Shown here: piece by piece, positions 51,738-60,212 of the stretch
Layout: the number at the start of each line of letters is the position of its first letter
Numbering within the stretch: the first letter of the stretch is position 1
Assembly (NCBI RefSeq): GCF_025200925.1
Contig: NZ_CP104174.1
Coordinates: 3,906,001-3,970,000, forward strand
DNA: 64,000 nucleotides
Source: Bradyrhizobium sp. CB1015
Lineage (GTDB): Bacteria > Pseudomonadota > Alphaproteobacteria > Rhizobiales > Xanthobacteraceae
Direction of reading: 5' to 3'
The notes under the pieces: generated by a model
Told to the model about the DNA's origin: nothing
What the model saw: only the letters and a program-made list of their open reading frames with translations
Databases searched by the model: none
Translations under genes and position numbers: made by a program

Positions 51738-52196
51738 TCAGCGATAGTGCAGAGCGATCAGTTCGGCCACGCAGGCCGGCTTCTTGCCGCCCTCGATCTC
51801 GATCACGAGGTGGTAGTTGACGCGCAGCCCGTCCGGCGGCACGTCCTCTGCTTCCGCAATCGTGACCCGGCCGCGCAGCTTCGATCCTGCCGGTACCGGC
51901 GCGAGATATCGGATGCGGTCAGCACCGTAGTTCAGCGTGTTGCGCAGCCCCTTCAGGCCGATGACCGAGCGGATGAACAGCGGCGCAAGGGCAAGCGAGA
52001 GCAGGCCATGGGCGATGGTCTTGCCGCCCGGCATCTCCTGCTTGGCGCGCTCCTGGTCGACATGGATCCATTGCTCGTCGCAGGTCGCCTCGGCGAACTG
52101 GTTGATGCGGTCTTGCGTGATCTCGATCCAGTCGCTGGCACCGATCTCGGTGCCGATTGCGGATTTGATCTCGTTGAAGTCGCTGAATATTCGCAT
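51738..52196 (-). CDS. MaoC/NodN-like (R)-enoyl-CoA hydratase
   Basis: A 152-residue hotdog protein with the NodN-like pattern WIEITQDRINQFAEATCDEQWIHVD, where the hydratase-type Asp and His fall in the D-x-x-W-I-H segment, then GKTIAHGLLSLAL. It is the third gene of a leftward unit after the two CoA-transferase subunits (12-base gap). It would interconvert (R)-3-hydroxyacyl-CoA and enoyl-CoA, linking hydroxybutyrate-type polymers to the enoyl reductase encoded beside it. Confidence 0.88.
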   Translation of the reverse strand: MRIFSDFNEIKSAIGTEIGASDWIEITQDRINQFAEATCDEQWIHVDQERAKQEMPGGKTIAHGLLSLALAPLFIRSVIGLKGLRNTLNYGADRIRYLAPVPAGSKLRGRVTIAEAEDVPPDGLRVNYHLVIEIEGGKKPACVAELIALHYR

Positions 52197-52208
52197 GGGT
52201 TGACCCGT

Positions 52209-52859
52209 TTAGATCCTCATTTCCGGAACATTGTCGGGAATGGCGAGCTCGGCCTCCGTCAGCGCCAGGACCTCGCCGACGCTCAGGCCGGGCGCTGTTT
52301 CCAGCAACGTCGCCTTGCCGTCGGGAAAACCGATCACGGCCATGTCGGTCACGACCAGGTCGACAGGGCGCGCCGAGGTCAGCGGCAGCGAGCATTTCGC
52401 CACGATCTTCGACTTGCCCTTGGCCGCGTGCTGCATGGCGACGATCACGCGCTTGGCGCCGGTGACGAGGTCCATTGCGCCGCCCATGCCGGGAACCATC
52501 TTGCCCGGGATCATCCAGTTCGCGAGATGGCCATGCGCATCGACCTGGAGGCCGCCGAGCACGGTGACATCGACGTGGCCGCCGCGGATCAGTCCGAACG
52601 ACATCGCGCTGTCGAAGGTGGAGGCGCCCGGCAGCGCGCTGATCGGGCGTCCGCCGGCATCGGTGAGCGTCGGATGCGCCATGCCCTGCTCGGGGATCGG
52701 CCCGGTGCCGATCAGTCCGTTCTCGGACTGGAAGAAGACCTTCAGGTCCGACGGCACATAATTGGCGACCAGCGTCGGAATGCCGATGCCGAGATTGACG
52801 AGGTTGCCGTTCCTCAGCTCCTTGGCGACGCGCCGGGCGATGATGATCTGCGGATCCAT
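52209..52859 (-). CDS. 3-oxoacid CoA-transferase, subunit B
   Basis: A 216-residue beta subunit of a class I CoA-transferase. The catalytic glutamate lies in QSENGLIGTGP, and NLGIGIPTLVANY and GGAMDLVTGA are typical. It is 4 bases downstream of the alpha subunit. With it, CoA is moved between succinyl- or acetyl-CoA and a 3-oxoacid or short fatty acid, for example acetoacetate from hydroxybutyrate breakdown. Confidence 0.93.
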   Translation of the reverse strand: MDPQIIIARRVAKELRNGNLVNLGIGIPTLVANYVPSDLKVFFQSENGLIGTGPIPEQGMAHPTLTDAGGRPISALPGASTFDSAMSFGLIRGGHVDVTVLGGLQVDAHGHLANWMIPGKMVPGMGGAMDLVTGAKRVIVAMQHAAKGKSKIVAKCSLPLTSARPVDLVVTDMAVIGFPDGKATLLETAPGLSVGEVLALTEAELAIPDNVPEMRI

Positions 52860-52863
52860 GGTG

Positions 52864-53511
52864 TCACCCGTTCGTGATGAGATAGTCGACGAGCGGCGCG
52901 GGGGTGATGACATGATCGGGTGCAATCACGCCGACCGGGACGATATGCTCCGCCGTCACGATGACGGTGTCGGCCGCCATCGCCATGACCGGGTTGAAAT
53001 TGCGCGACGTGAGGGCGTAGGCGAGGTTGCCGAGATAATCGGCGAGGAAGGCGTGCACCAATGCGAATTGCGCCCGCAGCGCCGTCTCCAGCAGGAACGG
53101 CTTGCCGTCGACTTCGATCTGACGCTTGCCTTCGGCCACCAGCGTTCCGACGCCGGTCGGCGTCAGCACGCCGCCGAGGCCGCATCCGCCGGCGCGGATG
53201 CGCTCGACGAACGTGCCTTGCGGCACGAGATCGACGGCGATCTGGTTCGCCAGCATCTGCTGCTGCGCCTTCGGATTGAGACCGATATGCGTTGCCGTCA
53301 GCTTCGACACCAGGGCCTGATCGAACAGCTTGCCGACGCCCTTGCCGGGCGTGGCGGCGTCATTCGAGATCAAGGTCAGACCTGTCTTCCTCTGGCGCAC
53401 GACTTCGTCGAGCAGCCGCTCCGGCGTTCCGACTCCCATGAAGCCGCCAACCATGACGCTGGCGCCCGCCGGGATCATCGCAACGGCTTCTTCGACGGAA
53501 ACGGCCTTCAT
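52864..53511 (-). CDS. 3-oxoacid CoA-transferase, subunit A
   Basis: A 215-residue alpha subunit with the CoA-binding glycine loop VGGFMGVGTPERLLD, LISNDAATPGKGVGKL and GGCGLGGVLTPTGVGT. It is the first gene of the transferase unit and has its own FixK box 78 bases upstream, so it can be transcribed apart from the hydrolase genes at 53613-55138. Confidence 0.93.
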   Translation of the reverse strand: MKAVSVEEAVAMIPAGASVMVGGFMGVGTPERLLDEVVRQRKTGLTLISNDAATPGKGVGKLFDQALVSKLTATHIGLNPKAQQQMLANQIAVDLVPQGTFVERIRAGGCGLGGVLTPTGVGTLVAEGKRQIEVDGKPFLLETALRAQFALVHAFLADYLGNLAYALTSRNFNPVMAMAADTVIVTAEHIVPVGVIAPDHVITPAPLVDYLITNG

Positions 53512-53588
53512 GATCGAAACTCCCGGTCGGCCGACGATGGCAGAAGGGCGGTAACGTGCGGATGTTGGCGGGCGGGGGGCGGGCTCCC

Positions 53589-53602
53589 TTGATCTGGGTC
53601 AA
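53589..53602. promoter_or_regulatory. FixK/FNR box upstream of CoA-transferase-MaoC unit
   Basis: TTGATCTGGGTCAA, one base off a perfect palindrome, starts 11 bases past the end of the gene at 53613. Read leftward, class II spacing predicts a start near 53554 and a 43-base leader to the CoA-transferase ATG at 53511. Confidence 0.82.
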
Positions 53603-53612
53603 GGCTTTCGGA

Positions 53613-54215
53613 TCATTCCGCTCCGGCTGCGTCGATGCCGATGCTTTCGAGTGTCTCGCGCCAGAGCTTGCGAACACCGACGTGGCGCTGCTCGAGTGCC
53701 GCGCTCACCGCATCTCGGTATGGAGCGAGGTCGGGGCCTTTGAGGAACAGGATCTGCGCTTGCAGCAGCCGGCCGCTCTCGAATTCGATGCGGCGCAAAG
53801 CCATGACGAACGCATCCTGCGGATTGGCTTCGACCGGGAGCAGCGCAGCCGGCCGGATGCCGGCGTGGACGGCATGGGCGAGCGTTGCGAGGTTGACGGC
53901 CTGGGCGAGGTGAGGGTCCGTGATCTCCGCGAGCGGCGCAGGAAGCCAAGCCGTCTCCCAAGTCATCAGCATGTATCCGAGGGCAACATCCGGGACCCAG
54001 GAGGTGGCGCGCATCAGCAGGGAGACGATCTCGGTCTCCCGATAGAACTGCGCGTTCAATTCGGTCTGCCAGGCCGCTTCAAACCTCGCCGGCAAGGAGA
54101 GGGCGAATTGCCGCGCTAGGGCACCATGCGCCGAGATCAGGAACGCCCCGATCCGCGTCTGCTGGCGCGGCGGAATGCGGCCGTCGGGATCGAGCGGGCC
54201 GAGGAAGCCGCTCAT
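53613..54215 (-). CDS. Uncharacterised 200-residue protein coupled to an alpha/beta hydrolase
   Basis: I do not recognise this family. It looks mainly alpha-helical, with aromatic and leucine-rich stretches such as FYRETEIVSLLMRATSWVPD and ALGYMLMTWETAWLPAPL, and no signal peptide or clear membrane span. The start at 54215 overlaps the hydrolase stop by 4 bases (ATGA), so the two are made together. Given the context it might bind polymer granules or partner the hydrolase, but nothing in the sequence proves this. Confidence 0.7.
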   Translation of the reverse strand: MSGFLGPLDPDGRIPPRQQTRIGAFLISAHGALARQFALSLPARFEAAWQTELNAQFYRETEIVSLLMRATSWVPDVALGYMLMTWETAWLPAPLAEITDPHLAQAVNLATLAHAVHAGIRPAALLPVEANPQDAFVMALRRIEFESGRLLQAQILFLKGPDLAPYRDAVSAALEQRHVGVRKLWRETLESIGIDAAGAE

Positions 54216-55138
54216 GGCACCGCTCTTCTGACCGGGATGGCACGCAGATGGTCGTAACCGTCTGGAAACGGCGTCAGCTCCCCGCCGGCCTCGTCCGGTG
54301 CCACCCAAATCGATTGATGTCCCTCCCATCGCCCGGCCAGCACGTCATCAGCGAAGCGCGCCAGCAGGTCCGCCGTCAGCGCTCCCTTCTCCAGCGTGAA
54401 CGCATGATAGGCCTTGGGAATGATCACCAGGGAGCTGTTGGGAATCTCGACACGCAATGTTTCGTGGAGACCCCGCGGCGTGAGAAAATCGAACTCGCCG
54501 TTGAGAATCATGGTCGGAACGGCGATCGCGGACAGGCGCGGCGTGAGCGGCTGGAAGTCGAGGAAGGATTCCATCAGGTTCTGCAGCGCGTAGACGTCGT
54601 TGACGAGCCAACCTTGCCGCTTCACGCTGTCGAGCCTGTCCAGCAGCGGCTTCAGCCATTGGTCCGATAGGTTCATCGGCAGCAGGAGGTCCTGGAGGTA
54701 ACTCGTGCCGCCGAGGATCAGCCCGGTTCGCAGCGCATTGCCAAGCAGCAAGAGTTGCGGCGACAGTTCCGCAAAGCAGCTCATCGGCACGAGCCCGGCC
54801 AGTCGCTTGCCATGCTCGATCGCATATCGCAGCGCGATCAGTCCGCCAAAGCTGATCCCGCTCAGAAAAACCGGACCGTCCCCCAGCTGGTCGATCAGGA
54901 GACGCAAGGCGGCGACCTGGTCGTCCTGGCTGATGAAGAGCCTCGGCTTGTCGGAGCCGCCCTGGCCCAGCAGATCGAAGATTGCAACGCGAAAGCCTCG
55001 CGCCGACAAGGCTTCGCGATAGGCGCCCCACAGTTCGGAATATTGCGTCAGGCCGTTCACGAGGACATAGGCCGGCGCGCCCACCGGCCCGTCGAGCTCA
55101 TAGCGGATCCGATATGAGCCGAGGCTGAGGAAAGGCAT
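54212..55138 (-). CDS. Alpha/beta hydrolase
   Basis: A 308-residue cytoplasmic alpha/beta hydrolase. The nucleophile elbow is GISFGG (S96); the acid is probably in NGEFDFLTP, and the histidine in KAYHAF. It begins MPFLSLGSYRIRYELDG, as in small esterase-type members; an in-frame start at 55198 would cover the FixK box and is rejected. It heads a leftward unit with the 200-residue protein and is divergent from the tandem hydrolase gene at 55270; the box between them may serve both. Confidence 0.87.
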   Translation of the reverse strand: MPFLSLGSYRIRYELDGPVGAPAYVLVNGLTQYSELWGAYREALSARGFRVAIFDLLGQGGSDKPRLFISQDDQVAALRLLIDQLGDGPVFLSGISFGGLIALRYAIEHGKRLAGLVPMSCFAELSPQLLLLGNALRTGLILGGTSYLQDLLLPMNLSDQWLKPLLDRLDSVKRQGWLVNDVYALQNLMESFLDFQPLTPRLSAIAVPTMILNGEFDFLTPRGLHETLRVEIPNSSLVIIPKAYHAFTLEKGALTADLLARFADDVLAGRWEGHQSIWVAPDEAGGELTPFPDGYDHLRAIPVRRAVP

Positions 55139-55197
55139 CGCAGGGTACTGCCGGTGTTTTGATGCCCGCGATCTTCGATCCCTGCGAACGGATTCCA

Positions 55198-55211
55198 TTG
55201 AGTTAGATCAA
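55198..55211. promoter_or_regulatory. FixK/FNR box between hydrolase units
   Basis: TTGAGTTAGATCAA. Class II spacing predicts starts near 55163 leftward (25-base leader) and 55246 rightward (24-base leader), so it can drive both divergent hydrolase genes. Confidence 0.83.
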
Positions 55212-55269
55212 ACCTCCCCTGGCCGCCCTGCTTAGCGTTTCAGGAAAATCTTCCAGGGAGGACTGCGTC

Positions 55270-57777
55270 ATGTTCGGACAAGACGCGTTGAAGCGCTGCT
55301 TCATGAGCCTGATCGTGCTGCTGCTCGGAACGGCGATCGCAACCGCACAGCCTTTCACGCGCCGCTCGTCGCAGGTGCAGCATGATGGGCTGAAGAAGAC
55401 CTACGAGATCGCCAACTTCCGTCTCGGCGGCAAGTATGACCTGTCCGACCCCTCAAAATGGGAGAACGGCGGCGAGGGCGGCGTCACGCTGGAATCGCTC
55501 GGCGCCGGCAAGCTTCGCACGGCCTACATCGCCATCGGCAACGCAAGGCGCAACGCCGCCGGCGAGATCACCAATGCCATCGTGATCAACTCCTACTATT
55601 CCGGCGATTCCACCGACATGTACGAACAGTGGGTCAAGGGTGCGGCGTTGTCGGGTGGCGTGCCCATCATCGGTCCGGGCCGGCCGATCGACACGGATCG
55701 CTATTATGTCGTCATGGTCGATCCGCTCGGCACTTGGGGCGCGAGCAAGCCGTCCGACGGCCTCGGCATCAAGTTCCCGCAATACAGCTACTACGACATG
55801 GTGCAGGCGAATTACCGCCTGCTGCGCGACGAGCTGAAGGTCGCGCGCGTCGCGCTGGTGACCGGCGTCTCAATGGGCGGCACGCAGACTTACGTCTGGG
55901 GCGTGATGCATCCGGAATATGTCAGCGCCCTGATGCCGATCGGCGGCACGACGCAATCGGATGGCGACGACCCCGTCGGCAACTGGACCTTCCAGATGAT
56001 GACGGCCGCGATCCAGGGCGATCCGGTCTGGCAGGCGACCAAGGGCGACTATTACAAGCTCCCGAAGGAAAAGCATCCGGTGCCGGGCGTGGCCTTCGGC
56101 TGGTCGATCCTCGGCATGACGGGTTATGACTTCGCCTTCCGTACGACCCAGAATTGGGCGGCGGTACAGCCGGAGATCTTCTATTGGGATCCGCCGAACG
56201 AGAAGGCCGGTCTCAACGTCACCAACCGTGCCAAGCTCTATGACGCCGTCGACCTCGTCTGGCGCAACAGGGTGGGCGAGACCCACAACATCAATCCCTA
56301 TCTCGGTCGCATTCAGGCCCGCACGCTGGTGATGCACATCACCAACGACCTCTGGCTGAACTTCAAGCTGGCGCAGAAGGCTGTTGATCGCGTGCCCGGC
56401 GCTGATCTCATCGCACAGGAGAGCCCGGTCGCGCATTACGGCGTGTTCCCGATCATCAACCAGCGCAAGAACGATCCGAAGTTCGTCGCCTTCATGGATG
56501 ACGTGGCGGCTCTCGATCGCGCCCAGAAATTCGTCGACAAGAATTACCGCGTGCCCGACGTCGCCCAGACTATCGATCCCAAGAAGTCGTTCTGGAAGGC
56601 CTACGTGACCTATCCCTATCCGGTCAAATTCGGCAGTGCCAAGGACAAGAGCGGCAATTCCTGGGAAATCGGCTACATGGACGAGTATGCCGGCACCGAC
56701 AAGGATCCGAAGGTGCTCGTCATCATCCACGGCAAGGGCGCGTTCGGCGGCCATTACGGCAACATCATGCAGTATGCGCTGCGCAGCGGCCTGCGCGTAA
56801 TCGTGCCAGACCTGCCGCATTACGGCATGTCGGGCCCCGGCAATCTCGACAAGAACCCCGCTCGCACCATGCAGGACATGCGCGAGGTGATCTACGACCT
56901 CGTGGTCAACCAGCTCGGTGTCAAGAAGGCGTACTATCTCGGTCACTCGCTCGGCGGCCAGTTCGTCGTAGGCTACGCCCTGATCTGGCCGGATGCGGTG
57001 CAGGGCCTCGCCTTGGAAGCGCCGTCCGGCCTCGAGGAATATCCGCGCGAGATCACCATCGCCAAGGACAAGAAGGCGCCTCTCTTCGCCGACGGCCTCG
57101 GCCGCGACTTCGAAAAGTGGAAGCAGGTCTGGGACCAGACCGGTATTCTCGCCGCGGAAAAGGCACGCAGCGAGCAGAACATCCGCGACTTCTTCTATTT
57201 CAAGAAGCGTGACCCCGACACCGGCGTGGTGTCGGCTGCGAAGAGCGGCTACTTCTTCAGCGACAGCGAATATGCCCGCTTCCATACCGAGCAGCGTGTC
57301 GGGCTGACCAAGGGCAACCCGAAGGAGCTCGATCAATGGTGCAACGTCTTCATCTTCGACATCTATACGATCGGTGCCGAACTCCAGCAGGATGACCCGA
57401 AGAACCTTTATGAGCGGGTCACCCAGATCAAAGCGCCGATCTTCCTGGCGTTCGGCGACAAGGAGCCGTTCATTCCGACGCCCGCGTTCAACGGGCTGAC
57501 GGACCTCGGCCGCGACGTCATCACGCCGTTCATGACGCGCATGACCAATGCCGGCAACCGGCCGATGCTCAAGATCTATCCGGAGACCGGACACTTCATC
57601 CACACCGACAATCCAGTGGAATACGCCGCCGATGTCGTGGATTTCGTGACCAAGGGGACGGTTGACGTGTCATCGCCGCTCGGTACCGATCGCATGATCA
57701 AGGGCGCCGTCGTCTCGGCCCTGCCAGTGGCGCCGACACCGCCCGGAGCGGCGCCGACGGCCGGCCTCAACAAGTAG
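55270..57777 (+). CDS. Exported tandem alpha/beta hydrolase (two catalytic domains)
   Basis: An 835-residue protein with a signal peptide (MSLIVLLLGTAIATA region, about residues 12-26) and two alpha/beta hydrolase domains. Domain 1 (about 80-420) resembles homoserine-acetyltransferase-type folds and has nucleophile elbow GVSMGG with S201. Domain 2 (about 480-800) has HGKGAFGGH near the oxyanion site, elbow GHSLGG with S560 and a C-terminal His in ETGHFIH. A short Pro/Ala-rich tail follows. Single-domain relatives are about 300-400 residues, so this looks like a fusion. The GGAGG site is 5 bases upstream. The next hydrolase gene starts 9 bases after its stop. Confidence 0.85.
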   Translation: MFGQDALKRCFMSLIVLLLGTAIATAQPFTRRSSQVQHDGLKKTYEIANFRLGGKYDLSDPSKWENGGEGGVTLESLGAGKLRTAYIAIGNARRNAAGEITNAIVINSYYSGDSTDMYEQWVKGAALSGGVPIIGPGRPIDTDRYYVVMVDPLGTWGASKPSDGLGIKFPQYSYYDMVQANYRLLRDELKVARVALVTGVSMGGTQTYVWGVMHPEYVSALMPIGGTTQSDGDDPVGNWTFQMMTAAIQGDPVWQATKGDYYKLPKEKHPVPGVAFGWSILGMTGYDFAFRTTQNWAAVQPEIFYWDPPNEKAGLNVTNRAKLYDAVDLVWRNRVGETHNINPYLGRIQARTLVMHITNDLWLNFKLAQKAVDRVPGADLIAQESPVAHYGVFPIINQRKNDPKFVAFMDDVAALDRAQKFVDKNYRVPDVAQTIDPKKSFWKAYVTYPYPVKFGSAKDKSGNSWEIGYMDEYAGTDKDPKVLVIIHGKGAFGGHYGNIMQYALRSGLRVIVPDLPHYGMSGPGNLDKNPARTMQDMREVIYDLVVNQLGVKKAYYLGHSLGGQFVVGYALIWPDAVQGLALEAPSGLEEYPREITIAKDKKAPLFADGLGRDFEKWKQVWDQTGILAAEKARSEQNIRDFFYFKKRDPDTGVVSAAKSGYFFSDSEYARFHTEQRVGLTKGNPKELDQWCNVFIFDIYTIGAELQQDDPKNLYERVTQIKAPIFLAFGDKEPFIPTPAFNGLTDLGRDVITPFMTRMTNAGNRPMLKIYPETGHFIHTDNPVEYAADVVDFVTKGTVDVSSPLGTDRMIKGAVVSALPVAPTPPGAAPTAGLNK

Positions 57778-57786
57778 GGCCCGGCG

Positions 57787-58650
57787 ATGCCGAGGGTGCA
57801 GGCGGGCGAAGTCCAGCTCGGCTGGCGGGAGTGGGGAGGAGGCGACGTCACCGTCGTCTTCATCCACGGAAATCTCGCCAGCAAGGACTGGATCGAACTC
57901 GCCGCGCCGTTGTTCCCATCCGGCCTTCGCGTGATCGGCATCGATTGGCGCGGCTGCGGCGACAGCGACCGGCCGAAGCCGGCGGCCGACTATTCCAACT
58001 ACTCGATGCGGCAGCACGCCGACGACATGCTGGCGGCGCTTGATGCGCTCGAGATCGGCTATTGCCATCTCGCGACACATTCCACCGGCGGCATCATCGC
58101 GGCCAGGATGCTGCTCAAGCAGCCGCAGCGCTTCGGCCGCGTGTTCGCGCTTGATCCGGTGACGCCGCTCGGCATGGCCTTCAATGCCGACCAGATCGGA
58201 TTATTCAGGGCCATGATGTCGAGCAAGGAGCTGACGCGGTCCGTGATGGCGACAGCCGCTTCTTCGCTGTTCGTCCCGGAGAGCCTGGGGCCGAACATGA
58301 TCCCCCGCTTTCGCGAGGGGCTAGGAGAGATCCAGGCGCTGTTCGACCGGATCATCGAACAGACCTTCGGTGTATCGGAGGGGATCTGGATCGGCACGCC
58401 GGTGAACCTGACGCGGGAGAAGGAGAGCCGTGAGCTGGAGCGCCGTATGTCCGAGATCCGGCACCCGCACCTCGTGCTGTGGGGCGAGTGCGATGGCTGG
58501 ATTGCACCTGCTGACCTCCGCACCATGGCCGAGGCGATGCCGGTTTGCCGGCTGGTGATCGTGCCCGGCATCGGGCATTCGATGAATCTCGAACGCCCGG
58601 CGCTTTATGCCGGCTATTTCGGCGCGTGGTTCGGAGGACTTGCCGCGTAG
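57787..58650 (+). CDS. Alpha/beta hydrolase
   Basis: A 287-residue alpha/beta hydrolase of the haloperoxidase/epoxide-hydrolase-like group. It shows HGNLASKDWIEL, the elbow HSTGG with S99, a candidate acid in WGECDGWI and the histidine in GIGHSMNLE. No signal peptide. It lies 9 bases after the tandem hydrolase and is the last gene in the FixK-box region. The 261 bases downstream are AT-richer than average and hold no gene I can support. Confidence 0.87.
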   Translation: MPRVQAGEVQLGWREWGGGDVTVVFIHGNLASKDWIELAAPLFPSGLRVIGIDWRGCGDSDRPKPAADYSNYSMRQHADDMLAALDALEIGYCHLATHSTGGIIAARMLLKQPQRFGRVFALDPVTPLGMAFNADQIGLFRAMMSSKELTRSVMATAASSLFVPESLGPNMIPRFREGLGEIQALFDRIIEQTFGVSEGIWIGTPVNLTREKESRELERRMSEIRHPHLVLWGECDGWIAPADLRTMAEAMPVCRLVIVPGIGHSMNLERPALYAGYFGAWFGGLAA

Positions 58651-58911
58651 CAGCCGCGCCAGAGCACAACGTGCTGCTTGTGCCGATTAGTCCGGCACCG
58701 AGATAAAGTGGCTGCTTCAGCCTGCCCAATATCGGTTGGTCGGCGCTGCATCGACGCGGTATCGCATTCATTTGCCGGAACCTGAGAAGAAATTTTTCTC
58801 TCCCGAAATTTTCTCCGATTGTCGTTGGTTGCGACATTCTGCCCATGCACATCCGGGTAGTGCGGGGGAATAGAGGGAAGTTGGCTGGCGAATGTGAATG
58901 ACGTCCTTCTA

Positions 58912-59937
58912 TCATCTCGCGCCCGTCGTGAACGAGGGGATCAATATCGCTTGTCGCTTCTGCGATTGGCCGTGTGCAAGGTAATTCACTAGGCGGCGTA
59001 TCGCATAGATCGTTGCTAACGCGACAGCCACACCAGCGATGACGTCGACAAAGAAGTGCCCACCGCCAATCGGGGTCGCCGCCAACACCAGGGCGTTCCA
59101 ACAACACCCGACAAGCCTCAACCAGCGGAGTGGCCACATGGCCCATGTGTAGAGGACAGCGGTTATGGCGTGGAAGCTCGGAAAGGTCAGGAGGGGCGCC
59201 AGACTGAACGCATCTAGCACTCTCGTAGAGCCATCGCGGACAAGGGGGAGCTCTCGCAGGGTAGCGTAGTAAACGAGCGGCTCGACATTCGGATGATCCG
59301 CCGGCACGAGTTCAAGAGCATGATAAACGCCCGTGGCGGGGATCAGGGTGGAAATGACCGTGGTGACGATCAGCGTTATTGCATAGCCAAGGACGAACTC
59401 TGCGGCCCGTCGGTAGAGACCGCACACGGGCAGAACAACGACCAGAACGGTCAGCTGCAAGAATATGGAATTGTACGCGGGCGCAAGCGCGCGGATCAAT
59501 CCCGGCCGGTCGTTCACAAACGACAGATAGGTCCGAAAATTCAACCCGAGCGCATGATCGAATGCCAGCAGCCGGGCTTCCTGCATTGGTAGCGCCGCTG
59601 ACGCCGCGATATATCCGAGCGATGTGACGAGAACCAGGACCAGAATGATCTGCGCGAGAGTGAATAGAGTTGCATAGACCCGCGGATTGGCGGCGCCGGA
59701 TATCGCGTTGCGATGCCCGATGTATCCGTAGAGCCCCGCCATTCCGAGCAGAATGACGTAGCCATTGACCTCCATTCGGAAGCTGGTCAGCAGAACACCG
59801 AGCGCGAGCATGACCAGGACCACGCCGATGAGGATCCAGTTCAGCTGAAACAGCCATAAAGAAAGCTCCAAATCCTCTTTGACGTTCGAGAGAATCCCGG
59901 CTGACCGGAAACGTCGTCCACCCTTCGTAGTTGTCAT
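58912..59937 (-). CDS. PAP2 superfamily membrane phosphatase
   Basis: A 341-residue polytopic membrane protein with about six helices in two groups. The PAP2 signature is partly visible: PSFHAITAVLYTW (motif 2, catalytic His) and GGHFFVDVIAG (motif 3). This matches the AUR1/inositolphosphorylceramide-synthase-like branch more than simple lipid phosphatases. The start is taken at 59937, which has AGGGA 8 bases upstream; an in-frame ATG at 60027 would add 30 residues without fold sense. Probably acts on lipid phosphate head groups. It has no obvious operon partner. Confidence 0.82.
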   Translation of the reverse strand: MTTTKGGRRFRSAGILSNVKEDLELSLWLFQLNWILIGVVLVMLALGVLLTSFRMEVNGYVILLGMAGLYGYIGHRNAISGAANPRVYATLFTLAQIILVLVLVTSLGYIAASAALPMQEARLLAFDHALGLNFRTYLSFVNDRPGLIRALAPAYNSIFLQLTVLVVVLPVCGLYRRAAEFVLGYAITLIVTTVISTLIPATGVYHALELVPADHPNVEPLVYYATLRELPLVRDGSTRVLDAFSLAPLLTFPSFHAITAVLYTWAMWPLRWLRLVGCCWNALVLAATPIGGGHFFVDVIAGVAVALATIYAIRRLVNYLAHGQSQKRQAILIPSFTTGAR

Positions 59938-60212
59938 TTGGCATTCCCTGCATTCCAACGGGAATTCTTCTGCCAATGCAACCATTAATAAATATACAAC
60001 ATGAGCGTGTATCATGGGTAGGAGCAACCGGCAAAATTCAGTGCCGGATTTTCCCGATTTGGGGGGCCGAACGCCTCTAGATGCGCGACCACCTGGACCC
60101 TAAGAAGGTCGGTTGACGAGACGGACTCTTCACGCGTCCGCATCTTGCGGAAGATCGGTCAAGCGCTTCGGTTCGGGCTAGCAGGCGCCTAAGTCAACGC
60201 GCGTGCACGGGT

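Noticed and set aside
55870..57603. 577-codon minus-strand frame opposite the tandem hydrolase
   Set aside because: Shadow frame; the plus-strand gene carries signal peptide and two catalytic motifs.
58780..58825. AT-rich stretch after the last hydrolase as promoter or small RNA
   Set aside because: It has no consistent promoter elements, and the partial symmetry is weak.
60028..60047. Hairpin CCGGCA-N8-TGCCGG followed by ATTTT as a terminator
   Set aside because: The T-run lies on the plus-strand side, where no gene ends; on the minus strand no T-run follows, and the stem is only 6 bp.
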